A stretch of DNA of 64,000 nt, taken from Romboutsia sedimentorum. Its GTDB lineage: Bacteria; Bacillota; Clostridia; Peptostreptococcales; Peptostreptococcaceae. Positions within the stretch are counted from its first letter, which is position 1. Each line of letters opens with the position of its first letter. Location: the NCBI RefSeq assembly GCF_030131845.1, contig NZ_JASKYM010000006.1, positions 62,001-126,000 on the forward strand. The letters are read 5' to 3'. Shown piece after piece: positions 26,748-35,984 of this stretch. Under the pieces are notes generated by a model that saw only the letters and a program-made list of their open reading frames with translations, did not search any database and was not told where the DNA came from. The position numbers were made by a program, and so were the translations under genes.

Positions 26748-26964
26748 TGTATTTTCCCCCTGTTAAATTTTAATTTTTAGCAACCAATACATTTAGTTGG
26801 ACGCCTTAACAAAATTATTATTTGCTAAATAATTTTATAGCTCTCTGCTACAATTATTATCTTACAACTCAATTCTAATGTTTTTATAATGTTTTTATAA
26901 TTTTTTTATATATTTTTCCTTTTAATGATTTATTACTTTAATTTTTTTACTTTTTTGTAAAAAT
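26748..26964 (-). promoter_or_regulatory. lanA upstream/promoter region
   Basis: About 217 bases between the lanP stop and lanA. The minus strand contains TTGTAGCAGAGAG followed by TATAAAAT, and further on GTTAAGGCGTCCAACT before the GGGGG ribosome site. The whole block is conserved in front of lanA2 at 14984-15160, pointing to a regulated lanA promoter, presumably bound by LanR. Confidence 0.55.
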
Positions 26965-28407
26965 TTATTTATTTTCCTCTAATGCATTATATGCATTAGC
27001 CATTCCTTCTCCATAATATTGTTTTGATTTATCATTGTCTAATTTATCAGATGTTTCATAAATTTTTTGTGCAACTTCTTTTGGAGTAAGGTTTTTATTT
27101 TGACATAAAAGAAGTCCTGCTATTGCTGATACCTTTGGAGCTGCTATTGATGTTCCTACTTCAAACATATACTGTCCACCAATTGATGTGCTTAAGCAAA
27201 AATCATTAACATTCATAGATTCTGTTTTAGAATAATCTCCTCCAGGAGCTGCTATGTGAACAAAATATTTACCATAATTTGAATAAGATGCTATAGTGTC
27301 TTCTCTTCCTGTCCCCGAAACATTTATAACTCCCTCAATACTTCCAGGTATCTGATAAGCGACCCCTTCATAAATGAATCCCTCTTCTTTATCTCTATTA
27401 TTAAGAAATTTTGTTATATTTTGACCATCAGAGCAATCAATTCCATCATTACCTGCGGAAGTAACTACTGTAACATTTTTATTTAATGCATATTCAATTG
27501 CTCTTTTATATAATGCATATTCAGCCATATCATCACCTAAGTCCTGTTTAATTCCAGTATTAGGATCAACCCAATAACATTTACCTTTTAAATCATATCC
27601 TGACATACTTAAATTTATAACATTTGCTCCATCGTCAGTCGCTTTTATTATTGCAGAAGACATTATAGTAGCATTAGTGTTACCTTTTGAGTCAAATACA
27701 CGATAACTCTTAAAACCTATATTAGGAGCTACACCTTTAATTCTTCCATTTCCCGCAATGCTTCCTGAAACATACGTTCCATGTCCTAATCTATCATTTA
27801 TATCTTTTGGTTCTCCATTCTCCGTTTCATCGCCGTTAAAATTTTTTGGAATAAAATTTTCTCCACCTAAAAGATTATTCTTTAAATCTGGATGTTTTTC
27901 ATCTATTCCCGAATCTAAAATCCCTATTACTACATCATGATTTCCAGTTTCTAATTGAAAACTATTTCCATCATTTGTAACTCTTTTAATATCCCATTGA
28001 TATAAATCATATAAGTCTCCATCTTCACCAGTTACTTGTGATCTTGATTTTCTAATTAAATTTTCTCTAAATTTTATTGTTTTTTCTTTTGGAATTAGAA
28101 TATTATGATTTGGCGATATTGATTTTACAGAATTATAAGATTTGATTTTAGGTATAATATTAGTATTGCATTCAACCTCTATACCCCCAATTTCAGGTAA
28201 TGTACTTATTACTTTTCCTCCATCATTTTCTATTAAGTCCTTAACATTAGTATCAATATTGTTTTCATTGAATAATACAATCATTTTAGTATTATTACTT
28301 TTATCTAATTCTAGAGCTTGTACTTTACTGTCATTAAATGCAACAGTAAATATAAAAATTGAAAATAATACTAAATAAATTTTTTTAAATCCTAACCCTT
28401 TGTTCAT
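26965..28407 (-). CDS. lanP: lantibiotic leader protease LanP (subtilisin family)
   Basis: A secreted serine protease expected to remove the LanA leader outside the cell. The start is at 28407 behind GGGGAGA. A signal peptide (hydrophobic to about residue 31) is followed by an inhibitor-like propeptide (about 40-110). The catalytic triad is intact: GILDSGIDEKHPDL (Asp), LGHGTYVSGSIAG (His), VTSAGNDG (oxyanion Asn) and VGTSIAAPKVSA (Ser). No C-terminal LPxTG anchor is seen, so it is probably released or loosely attached. It lies first in the operon, before lanA. Confidence 0.94.
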   Translation of the reverse strand: MNKGLGFKKIYLVLFSIFIFTVAFNDSKVQALELDKSNNTKMIVLFNENNIDTNVKDLIENDGGKVISTLPEIGGIEVECNTNIIPKIKSYNSVKSISPNHNILIPKEKTIKFRENLIRKSRSQVTGEDGDLYDLYQWDIKRVTNDGNSFQLETGNHDVVIGILDSGIDEKHPDLKNNLLGGENFIPKNFNGDETENGEPKDINDRLGHGTYVSGSIAGNGRIKGVAPNIGFKSYRVFDSKGNTNATIMSSAIIKATDDGANVINLSMSGYDLKGKCYWVDPNTGIKQDLGDDMAEYALYKRAIEYALNKNVTVVTSAGNDGIDCSDGQNITKFLNNRDKEEGFIYEGVAYQIPGSIEGVINVSGTGREDTIASYSNYGKYFVHIAAPGGDYSKTESMNVNDFCLSTSIGGQYMFEVGTSIAAPKVSAIAGLLLCQNKNLTPKEVAQKIYETSDKLDNDKSKQYYGEGMANAYNALEENK

Positions 28408-28502
28408 ATAAATCTCCCCTTTATAAAGCAATTTTTAAATATAATATAACATTTTTGTAATATATTGTATACTTGCTTGCATTAATGTCATTTTTAAAAT
28501 AA

Positions 28503-29154
28503 AAGCAAGAAAAACAACACTAGACGAAAGAATTGAAATTGTGGGATTTTGTATAGCAAATAATTTTAATTATGAGCTAACTTCAGATAAATATAATGTA
28601 TCATATAATCAAATTTATACATGGGTGAAAAAGTTAAAAAAAATGGAGAGGAGATGATACTTCATAGCATAAAAAAAGAAACTATATATATTGCAATAAA
28701 GGAATTAAATCAAGAAGGATATCCGATATTTACACTATGTAAATTTGCAGGTATTGCAACGAGTTCATATTATAAATGGTTAAATAAAACGATCAATCTT
28801 AAGAGAGTCTACAGATTAATGAAAACATCAAATCTACATGCGGTAATCCGTAAGAAAAAGAAAAAAGATTTAGCAATATCTAATAATCCTACTGTAAAAC
28901 CATTATTTCATAGTGATAGAGGATTTCAATATACACATAAAGCTTTTAAAGCTAAGTTAGATAAGCAAGAACCTGTTCAAAGTATGTCCAGGGTGCCAAG
29001 GTGTATAGATAATGGTCCTATGGAAGGTTTTTGGGGAATTATTAAATCAGAGATGTATTATTTGAATAAGTTTCATACATTTGAGGAATTAAAATTAGCA
29101 ATAGATAATTATATAAAATTTTATAATGAAAAAAGTGATGTTAGTATAATTGCA
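28503..29154 (+). pseudogene. decayed IS3-family element (older layer)
   Basis: The first part reads RKTTLDERIEIVGFC then YNVSYNQIYTWVKKLKK, the helix-turn-helix OrfA of an IS3-type element, ending at 28654. The second part (to 29157) reads FAGIATSSYYKWLNK, then FHSDRGFQYTHKAF, then DNGPMEGFWGIIKSEM and FEELKLAIDNYI, pieces of an OrfB integrase domain with internal deletions, so the first catalytic aspartate region is missing. It ends at the left end of the intact IS at 29155, which inserted into it. Confidence 0.85.
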
Positions 29155-29213
29155 TAGACACAATTAATCGAACCAATTATAATATAGGTAGATTAGAAAG
29201 GGCGTGTCTAAAG

Positions 29214-29474
29214 ATGGCAAGATATACAGAAGAATTTAAAAATACAATTATAGAATTATATAAATCAGGAAAATCATTAGCAGTATTACACAGCGAGTAT
29301 GGCATACCAAAATCAACAATATCTACATGGATAAAAGATAACTCTCCAGTATCTTCAAACTCAGATGATGAGATGACATTGAAAGAATTGAGATCTCTTA
29401 AAAGAGAATTATCTCAAATCAAAGAAGAGAATGAAATATTAAAAAAGGCTATGGCCATACTTGCAAAGAAGTAG
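29214..29474 (+). CDS. IS3-family transposase OrfA
   Basis: An 86-residue DNA-binding part: helix-turn-helix EYGIPKSTISTWIK and a leucine-zipper-like coil LRSLKRELSQIKEENEILKK. The heptamer A_AAA_AAG at 29441-29447 is in the right frame for a -1 shift into OrfB, which would make the fused OrfAB transposase. Confidence 0.92.
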   Translation: MARYTEEFKNTIIELYKSGKSLAVLHSEYGIPKSTISTWIKDNSPVSSNSDDEMTLKELRSLKRELSQIKEENEILKKAMAILAKK

Positions 29475-30337
29475 AATCTATTGTTAACCTGATTGATGAA
29501 TTAAAAGAAGAACATAAAGTTGCATTATTGTGTAAAGTGTTAGGTATTCCAAGAAGTACGTACTATTCTTTTAGGTACAAAAAACCTAGTAAAACAGCCA
29601 TTGAAAGAGAAATTTTAAAACAAGAAATCCAATCTATTTATGATGCTAGTAACGGTATTTATGGTGCACCAAAAATTCATAAAATATTATCTAAAAAATT
29701 TGATGTAAGTATAAAAAGAGTACAGAGAATTATGAGTGAATTAGGATTAAAATCAGTGATAATAAAAAAGTTTAAACACCATACTACCAAAGTAAAAATA
29801 GAAGATAAGGATAATGTTTTAAATCAAGATTTTACAACAGATACAATAAATGAAAAATGGGTTGGAGATATTACCTACATACACACAATAAAGGATGGCT
29901 GGTGCTATTTAGCGTCAGTCATGGATTTACATACAAAGAAGATAGTAGGCTATGCCTTTGATAAGAATATGACAACTGATTTGATAATAAGAGCTTTAGA
30001 TAATGCAGTTATAGTTCAAAATCGCGATGAGGGCCTTATATTTCATTCTGATTTAGGATCGCAATATACCAGTTTTGATTTCAGTAACTATACATCAAAA
30101 AATAAAATGATTCAGTCCTTTAGTAAAAAAGGATGTCCTTATGATAATGCCTGTATAGAGTCTTTCCATGCCATTTTAAAGAAAGAAGAAGTTTATAGGG
30201 TTAAGTATTTTGATTTTGAGTATGCAAAACTAAGGTTATTTGAATATATAGAAGGTTGGTACAATAGAAAAAGAATTCATGGGAGTATTGGTTTTATATC
30301 GCCGGATGAATGCGAAAAAATAGCTAGAGCAAGTTAA
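29441..30337 (+). CDS. IS3-family transposase OrfB (frameshift product)
   Basis: In the -1 frame after the slippery site the protein continues through EVESIVNLIDELKEEH and an HTH_21 segment (GIPRSTYYSFRYKK) into an rve/DDE domain: WVGDITYI (first D), HSDLGSQYTS (second D) and CIESFHAILKKE (E), so the catalytic triad is intact. It could also start alone at the TTG at 29528. The last residues before the stop are RIHGSIGFISPDECEKIARA. Confidence 0.9.
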   Translation, partial: KKGYGHTCKEVESIVNLIDELKEEHKVALLCKVLGIPRSTYYSFRYKKPSKTAIEREILKQEIQSIYDASNGIYGAPKIHKILSKKFDVSIKRVQRIMSELGLKSVIIKKFKHHTTKVKIEDKDNVLNQDFTTDTINEKWVGDITYIHTIKDGWCYLASVMDLHTKKIVGYAFDKNMTTDLIIRALDNAVIVQNRDEGLIFHSDLGSQYTSFDFSNYTSKNKMIQSFSKKGCPYDNACIESFHAILKKEEVYRVKYFDFEYAKLRLFEYIEGWYNRKRIHGSIGFISPDECEKIARAS

Positions 30338-30445
30338 AAATTCAATTATTTGTGTCTAAAATATTGACATAGATCCAGATCCATTTGCCGTAGGATTCCT
30401 TCAGATTCCACCGTCAAGTTGTTGCACATGCCGGGCACATATAAA

Positions 30446-30482
30446 AAAGCAGCAGCCTTGATTATTCAAAGCCGCTGCAATA
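30446..30482 (-). terminator. terminator of the BceAB-like operon
   Basis: The minus-strand GCAGCGGCTTTGA / TCAAGGCTGCTGC stem followed by TTTTTTAT, downstream of the permease gene at 30533. Confidence 0.88.
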
Positions 30483-30532
30483 TTAAATAGAGCTAGATTT
30501 AATCTTCTTTACCAACTTCATAAATAATATAA

Positions 30533-32338
30533 TTACAATTCATTTATCATTTCTGTTACAGATATGTTTCGAATTCGTTTTGATGGAGCATAAACTGCTG
30601 CAATAGCTGCAATAAAAACAAATAGAATTATAATTAATAAAGGTATAATAGGCAGACTCCAAGTAGCGTAGTTAAAATGAGATGTAATAAGATTGTCATA
30701 TAACAATTTACTAATCAATAGACCAACTATACAACCAACAGCACAGCCAGATAAAGCATAGGTAAATGCTTCAGAAGCTATCATCTTTGTTATTTGATGT
30801 TCGTCCATACCGATAGCACGCATTGCTCCATACTGATTTATTCTTGCAGACACACTCATAGAAATACTATTCATAATATTTAATACCGTAACTAAAGCAA
30901 TAATTGCTAAAAATCCGTATACAAAGAATAAAAATGCCGTATATGTGCTAGTAGTCTGCTGGTCACGTTGGTCACTAAATTTATACTCTCCACCAACTAC
31001 ATTATGAATTGCTTCTACATTCTTATCCGTCACATTTTTTGTAGTTTGTATCATAACAAGTGAATAATCATTTACACCAGTCAGATTCCTAAAGGTTTCT
31101 CCAGAAGTAATGATAGTTATTTTTCCATTTGTATTGCCATCACTGCTGAATGGGTCAAATTTTAATAAACCTGCAATTTCAAGTTCCTTACTGCCTACTC
31201 TTAGTTTATCACCAATTTCTAATGTACTTTCTTTATCCCCTGTTGCAAGTACATATTTGCTGTCACCATATACCTTTGAAATATCGCTACCTTTTTTAAG
31301 CTGCTTATCCTTCGTAATGCAATCTAAATCAAATTCATCATAGGATATAATATCAATCGTATTTGACGACGTATTAGCTTTGTTTAATTCTGCTGGAACA
31401 TCAAGATAGTTCCTACGACCAAAAACATGTTCTACACCTTCCATGTTACTAATCTTATAAAGTAGTTCACTGTTTATGGAATTTGAATTACTTAGAATGT
31501 TGATTTCAGAAACATTGGATAGCTGAGGCATAAGACAACCAACGAATTCTATTAAAACAGAAAAACTCAAAAAAAGTATAATACTAAGTGCAAACGAGCT
31601 TGTCATAAGTATTAAATTTTTCTTTGCCGATACTGCATGATGAATACCAAGTGCAATTTCAATTTTTGAAAAACGTGTATTCACACCATAAGTCATATTT
31701 TTTGTATTTTGTGAATTACCTGATACTGCTGTTATAGAAGATACTTTAGCAGCTCGTTTAGCCGGAACGCTCGCAGCAATGACAACCGTAACAGCACCAA
31801 CAACAATTCCACTAATAATACCAATTAAGCTGATTCCAAAAACGGGCATATCAGAGTATTCTTCTACGACGACAAAGCGTAATGTAGCACATAACCCCCA
31901 TGTGATTATAATTCCAAGTATAACACCTATAGGAACTGCAGTTTTACACCAGTTAAGAGATTCCAGTCTTACAAAACGGATAATTTGTTGTCTACTCATT
32001 CCAATACATCTCATCATTCCGAAGAACTTTGTCCTTTGATCAACAATACTGTTTATACTGCTTGAAATCATCAGTACTCCTGAAATAAGTATCAGAACAA
32101 ACAATACTATAGCAGTAGAATATAGTGTACGTGCCGTTTGACTGCTGCTTAATCCTTGAAGTGCCATACTACCATGCTTATTCAGTAATTTTATTTTCTC
32201 CATTCTAACGCCCATGTCTGCCATACTAAACACAGCTGTTACCAAAAATACAGCAAAGATGATACATAGAAGCGTCATACGATTGTGACGTCTGTGTACT
32301 TTTGCAGAAATCGGAATTAGGCTAAGATAGCTTTTCAT
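30533..32338 (-). CDS. FtsX-type ABC permease, peptide resistance (BceB/Vex-like)
   Basis: A roughly 600-residue membrane protein with two FtsX domains: four-helix sets at about residues 20-200 and 465-595, separated by an external domain and an extra helix near 250. Motifs GMMRCIGMSRQQI and GAMRAIGMDEHQI are the cytoplasmic coupling loops of the two halves. I start it at the MKSYLSL methionine (32338), which has a GGGAGGTG site. Together with the ATPase it forms a type-3 exporter like Bce/Vex systems for bacitracin or lantibiotic resistance. The substrate is inferred from context only. Confidence 0.85.
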   Translation of the reverse strand: MKSYLSLIPISAKVHRRHNRMTLLCIIFAVFLVTAVFSMADMGVRMEKIKLLNKHGSMALQGLSSSQTARTLYSTAIVLFVLILISGVLMISSSINSIVDQRTKFFGMMRCIGMSRQQIIRFVRLESLNWCKTAVPIGVILGIIITWGLCATLRFVVVEEYSDMPVFGISLIGIISGIVVGAVTVVIAASVPAKRAAKVSSITAVSGNSQNTKNMTYGVNTRFSKIEIALGIHHAVSAKKNLILMTSSFALSIILFLSFSVLIEFVGCLMPQLSNVSEINILSNSNSINSELLYKISNMEGVEHVFGRRNYLDVPAELNKANTSSNTIDIISYDEFDLDCITKDKQLKKGSDISKVYGDSKYVLATGDKESTLEIGDKLRVGSKELEIAGLLKFDPFSSDGNTNGKITIITSGETFRNLTGVNDYSLVMIQTTKNVTDKNVEAIHNVVGGEYKFSDQRDQQTTSTYTAFLFFVYGFLAIIALVTVLNIMNSISMSVSARINQYGAMRAIGMDEHQITKMIASEAFTYALSGCAVGCIVGLLISKLLYDNLITSHFNYATWSLPIIPLLIIILFVFIAAIAAVYAPSKRIRNISVTEMINEL

Positions 32339-32340
32339 TC

Positions 32341-33018
32341 TTAGCACCTCCCAAAATCAGTCAGTACCCCGTCTGAAACTTGCAGTATTCTGTCCGCTGT
32401 CTGAGCAATACTTCGGCTATGTGTAATCAGAATAATGGTCTGTTCATACTTTTTTGCAGCCTCTTTTAGTAATGCAATTACTTCGCTACTGTTTTGCGTA
32501 TCCAAATTACCAGTTGGCTCGTCGGCAAGTATAATCGATGGTCGTGTAATCAGAGCACGCCCTATTGCTACACGCTGCTGTTGCCCACCAGATAATTGAC
32601 TTGGTAAATGGTTGCGACGTTCTTTCAAATTAAGTACTGCAAGTAATTCTTCCAGATATTTTTTGTCTGGTTTCTGGTAATCAAGTAATACAGGAAATAT
32701 AATATTTTGTTCAACTGTTAGTTCTGGAATTAAATTAAAACTCTGAAAAATAAATCCAATATTCCTACGACGAAATATTGTTAAGCTACTATCTTTCATT
32801 TCGAAAATATCATTTCCATCAATAAATACCTTTCCAGAAGTAGGAGTATCAAGTCCACCTACCATATTCAAAAGTGTACTTTTACCAGATCCTGACTCTC
32901 CGATGACTGCCACAAACTCGCCTTTTGGGACGGAAATTTTGGCGTCTTTTAATGCATGTACGGCAGCCTCACCACTGCCATATGTTTTAGAAATTGATTT
33001 AACTTCTAATAAATTCAT
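32341..33018 (-). CDS. MacB-type ABC ATPase, peptide resistance
   Basis: A 225-residue ATPase: Walker [10 protein letters not shown], signature [15 protein letters not shown], Walker [13 protein letters not shown]. These are the features of the LolD/MacB/BceA group that pair with FtsX-type permeases. The stop codon abuts the permease start. Upstream, the minus strand has TTGACA (33061-33066) and other promoter-like sequence, so the transporter is probably transcribed separately from the two-component genes and activated by them. Confidence 0.9.
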   Translation of the reverse strand: MNLLEVKSISKTYGSGEAAVHALKDAKISVPKGEFVAVIGESGSGKSTLLNMVGGLDTPTSGKVFIDGNDIFEMKDSSLTIFRRRNIGFIFQSFNLIPELTVEQNIIFPVLLDYQKPDKKYLEELLAVLNLKERRNHLPSQLSGGQQQRVAIGRALITRPSIILADEPTGNLDTQNSSEVIALLKEAAKKYEQTIILITHSRSIAQTADRILQVSDGVLTDFGRC

Positions 33019-33090
33019 AGTCTAAACACCTCTTTCTGTATTGATATAAAAAGTTTATCATGTCAATCTTACTGTAAAATTACACTAATC

Positions 33091-34128
33091 CTACAATTGT
33101 GTAGGAATTAAAAAATTGATTGTAAATGTTGTACCAATACCTAATTCGCTGTCAACTTCTATTGTTGCGCTATGTGCTTCTATAATAAGCTTTGCAAGGG
33201 GCAAGCCAAGTCCAATACCTTGTGTATCTTTAGAAAAACGGCTGCGATAAAATCTTTTAAAAATATGATGTAAATCCTCTATATGAATACCACTTCCGTT
33301 ATCTTTTATAATAATTTGAATAATAGAAGCGAATTGTTTCCATTCTATACATATAGTATTACCTTCTTTAGTATGGTCAAAAGCGTTTTTAACAATGTTG
33401 CTAATTGCTTCAATTAGCCAATTACGGTCACATAATAAAGTAATAGTATCATCTCCAGAAAAATATAGTTTCTTTCCCTCCTGCTCGTTACGATAGGTAA
33501 AGTGTCTTTCAATATAGCCTATCATTTCAGATACACTTTCTATAGATTTTTCTATTACGATTGTTCCTGCATCAAATTTTGTAATTTTTAAGAGGTTTTG
33601 TACAAGTATTTCTATTCTATCAAGTTCCTGCTCTGAAAGATAAGTAAATTCCTTTATTACCGGTAAATCATTTACTTCTTCCTGCATAATACCGTTATAT
33701 ATGTTAAGATTCGTAAGTGGGGTTTTCAATTGGTGCGAAATATCAGATATGGTATCTTTTAAGAATTTTTTTGATTTCTCTTTGTTTTTAGCGTTGGCGC
33801 TCAAAATAGAAACTAAGGAATTTACTTCATGAAATAGTCTATACAGCTCGCCCTCATCATTACATTCAATACGTGAATTTTGATTTCCAGAAATATATTC
33901 CCTAATTTGTGTTGTGGCATTCTCCATAATTTTATTTTGTTCCTTAAAGTACCAATACCCAATTGCCAATATAAAGATATCCATACACAAAGAAGATAAA
34001 AGTATATATAATGCTGCGTTTTCTAATTTAAAGCCTATGAAAGCAACTGAAATAAGGGTAAACACTATTATGAATAGCAGTACTAAGTAAAAAAGTAATT
34101 TAGTTTTTCTGTTTACTAATATTTTCAT
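33091..34128 (-). CDS. intramembrane-sensing histidine kinase (BceS-like)
   Basis: About 345 residues. Two membrane helices (about 9-31 and 39-60) are separated by only a few residues, so there is no external sensor domain. This is the intramembrane-sensing layout of BceS/VncS kinases, which detect drug flux through their partner transporter. The H-box is ISHQLKTPLTNLNIY, followed by NIVKNAFDHT (N), DNGSGI (G1) and GIGLGLPLAKL (G2). It overlaps the regulator's stop by about ten bases if started at MKILVNRK (34128, GAGGT site). Confidence 0.88.
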   Translation of the reverse strand: MKILVNRKTKLLFYLVLLFIIVFTLISVAFIGFKLENAALYILLSSLCMDIFILAIGYWYFKEQNKIMENATTQIREYISGNQNSRIECNDEGELYRLFHEVNSLVSILSANAKNKEKSKKFLKDTISDISHQLKTPLTNLNIYNGIMQEEVNDLPVIKEFTYLSEQELDRIEILVQNLLKITKFDAGTIVIEKSIESVSEMIGYIERHFTYRNEQEGKKLYFSGDDTITLLCDRNWLIEAISNIVKNAFDHTKEGNTICIEWKQFASIIQIIIKDNGSGIHIEDLHHIFKRFYRSRFSKDTQGIGLGLPLAKLIIEAHSATIEVDSELGIGTTFTINFLIPTQL

Positions 34129-34136
34129 ATTGTACC

Positions 34137-34823
34137 TCAATTTATAGTCTTCCATTTATATCCCATACCTCGGACCGTCACTATGTTTCGTGGTTCACCT
34201 GGCTTATCTTCAATTTTTGTACGCAGTCTACGTATATATACAGTAAGGGTATTGCTATCTATATAATTTTCGTTGCAATCCCATAGCTTTCCTAAAATTT
34301 GTTCTGGCGAAAGAACATTATTTAGATTTTCCATAAAAAGGCATAATAATTTATACTCGCTTGCTGTTAAATCAAGTTGTTCTCCTTTTTTATAGACTTC
34401 TCTTTTTAGTAATTGTACTTTTATATCATTAGAGTTTAATTCAGTATCTAATTGATTAAAATTATCGGTTCTACGAAGCAACGCATTTATTCTTGATAGA
34501 AACACTGCCAACTTGAAAGGCTTTGTAATATAATCATCGCCTCCGATATCAAGTCCCATTATAATATCAGTTTCCTCATCAGCAGCAGTAAGAAACATAA
34601 TCGGTACCTTTGATATTTTACGAATTTTTTTACATAAATCGTATCCTGAGCCGTCGGGAAGTGATACATCTAAAATTACTAAATCATATTTTCCATTTAT
34701 CCATAATGTTTCCGCTTCAATACTTGTACGGGCAATATCTATCTCATATCCTTGCTTTTTGATAGCAAAAGATAAACCATTGATTAAATTTAAATCATCT
34801 TCAACAAAGAAAATACGTTTCAT
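34137..34823 (-). CDS. OmpR-family response regulator (BceR/VncR-like)
   Basis: A 228-residue regulator: FFVEDDLNLI acidic pocket, DLVILDVSLPDGSGY phosphorylation site, DDYITKPFK, and a winged-helix domain ending VTVRGMGYKWK. It forms an operon with the kinase. Probable targets are the neighbouring ABC genes at 30533-33018. Its ATG overlaps the stop of a small upstream open frame (34820-34945). Confidence 0.92.
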   Translation of the reverse strand: MKRIFFVEDDLNLINGLSFAIKKQGYEIDIARTSIEAETLWINGKYDLVILDVSLPDGSGYDLCKKIRKISKVPIMFLTAADEETDIIMGLDIGGDDYITKPFKLAVFLSRINALLRRTDNFNQLDTELNSNDIKVQLLKREVYKKGEQLDLTASEYKLLCLFMENLNNVLSPEQILGKLWDCNENYIDSNTLTVYIRRLRTKIEDKPGEPRNIVTVRGMGYKWKTIN

Positions 34824-34945
34824 TTGCTTTCACCGTCCTTTATTTTTTGCCAGTATACCATAATTTCAACAGGCTTCTCCGCGACCTTTGATATCGGTTG
34901 CATACGGCTAAACTTCACCACATCCGGTATACGATTTTGTGTCAT
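34820..34945 (-). CDS. small open frame coupled to the response regulator
   Basis: Forty-one codons starting MTQNRIPDVVKFSRMQPIS, whose TGA overlaps the ATG of the regulator gene (AAATGA). The arrangement suggests a coupled small gene, but the ribosome site is weak (GGGT) and another frame upstream reads DGYKIYDTKSYTG, so it could equally be the tail of a broken gene. No known family recognised. Confidence 0.35.
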   Translation of the reverse strand: MTQNRIPDVVKFSRMQPISKVAEKPVEIMVYWQKIKDGESK

Positions 34946-35175
34946 AGATTTTATACCCGTCTTTCAAAAATCTATACGATATTATTATATACAGTCAACC
35001 CAGTAAGTACAATAAGCAAACTGTGAGTACTATGATATATCAACCTCTAAAATCATGGTATTTTTATAAAGCAAACCACTATGATAATGTAGTGTTTTAC
35101 TTTATATAAATGTCTTTGGATTTATTTCCATAAAAGAATATAATATAAATATAGAATGCTGTTGGAGGAAATAAA

Positions 35176-35243
35176 ATGGACTATATGACAACAAAACAAG
35201 CCTCCAAAATTTGAAATATTTCTCAAAGACGCGAAAAAGCCTG
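35176..35243 (+). pseudogene. N-terminal fragment of a small HTH protein
   Basis: Behind a GGAGGAAA site the frame reads MDYMTTKQASKI, TGA, NISQRREKAC, TGA. The pattern MTTKQASKIWNISQRR is typical of excisionase-like HTH proteins of integrative elements; a tryptophan codon seems to have become TGA. It is only 28 bases before the regulator gene. Confidence 0.6.
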
Positions 35244-35270
35244 TTGACGGGCGAAGAAAGGAGTTTCGAA

Positions 35271-35978
35271 ATGAATAGTGTTTTGATTATAGACGATGAT
35301 AAAGAGCTTTGTACTCTTATGAAAAAATGTGTAGAGAAAGAGAATTTATCTGCTATTATTGCACATGGTGGTATGGAGGGGATTCGTTTGGTTGATGAAA
35401 ATAAAAGTAGTGGCTCTCTTTCTCTCGTAATTTTGGATATAATGATGCCGGATATAAATGGTTTTCAAGTTCTTAAAATAATTAGAGAAACAAGCAATAT
35501 CCCTGTGCTTATGCTTACTGCTAAAAGCGACGAGGACGATAAAGTTTCCGGACTACGCTTAGGTGCTGACGATTATCTAACAAAGCCGTTCAGTATTAGC
35601 GAGCTTATGGCTCGTGTAAATTCTCTGATTCGCCGTTATACTACTTTAAACCCTACTTTTGCAACGGAAACAGATTGCATAGAATTACAAGGTATGGTGA
35701 TTGATAAAGCAAACCGCATTGTTTCTGTCAATGATATTTTAGTTGAACTCACAGGTAAAGAATTTGATTTACTTTCATTTTTGGCTTCAAATAAAGGACG
35801 GGTGTTTACCAAAAAACATATTTACACGCAAGTGTGGGAAGATGAATATGCTTTTGACGATAGCAATATTATGTCTTTTATCAGTAAACTTAGAAAAAAG
35901 ATTGAGCCGGATTCCGACCATCCATCTTATATTTTGACAGTTAGAGGTGTCGGCTATCGTTTTAATAAGGAGGCTTGA
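35271..35978 (+). CDS. OmpR-family response regulator of the CprABC/LanFEG-like module
   Basis: A 235-residue regulator starting MNSVLIIDDDKELC (AAGGAG site, seven bases away). It has VILDIMMPDINGF, MLTAKSDED and DDYLTKPFS in the receiver and a winged helix ending TVRGVGYRFNK. I reject the in-frame upstream extension because it reads through the HTH fossil. It is cotranscribed with the kinase 6 bases downstream and likely acts on the repeat-containing promoter at 36952-36981. Confidence 0.92.
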   Translation: MNSVLIIDDDKELCTLMKKCVEKENLSAIIAHGGMEGIRLVDENKSSGSLSLVILDIMMPDINGFQVLKIIRETSNIPVLMLTAKSDEDDKVSGLRLGADDYLTKPFSISELMARVNSLIRRYTTLNPTFATETDCIELQGMVIDKANRIVSVNDILVELTGKEFDLLSFLASNKGRVFTKKHIYTQVWEDEYAFDDSNIMSFISKLRKKIEPDSDHPSYILTVRGVGYRFNKEA

Positions 35979-35984
35979 TAAAAT

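Larger units (their letters stand above)
29155..30358 (+). mobile_element. intact IS3-family insertion sequence
   Basis: Bounded by inverted ends TAGACACAATTAAT (from 29155) and, on the other strand at the right, TAGACACAAATAAT (ending 30358). It carries orfA and orfB in the IS3 arrangement with a slippery A_AAA_AAG at 29441-29447. Length about 1.2 kb, normal for the family. It sits upstream of lanP, pointing away from it. I did not find a clear target duplication, because the left flank is an older IS. Confidence 0.85.

Noticed and set aside
35211-35270. N-terminal extension of the response regulator at 35271
   Set aside because: The extra 20 residues read through the out-of-frame HTH fossil and lack a ribosome site, whereas MNSVLIIDDD has one.
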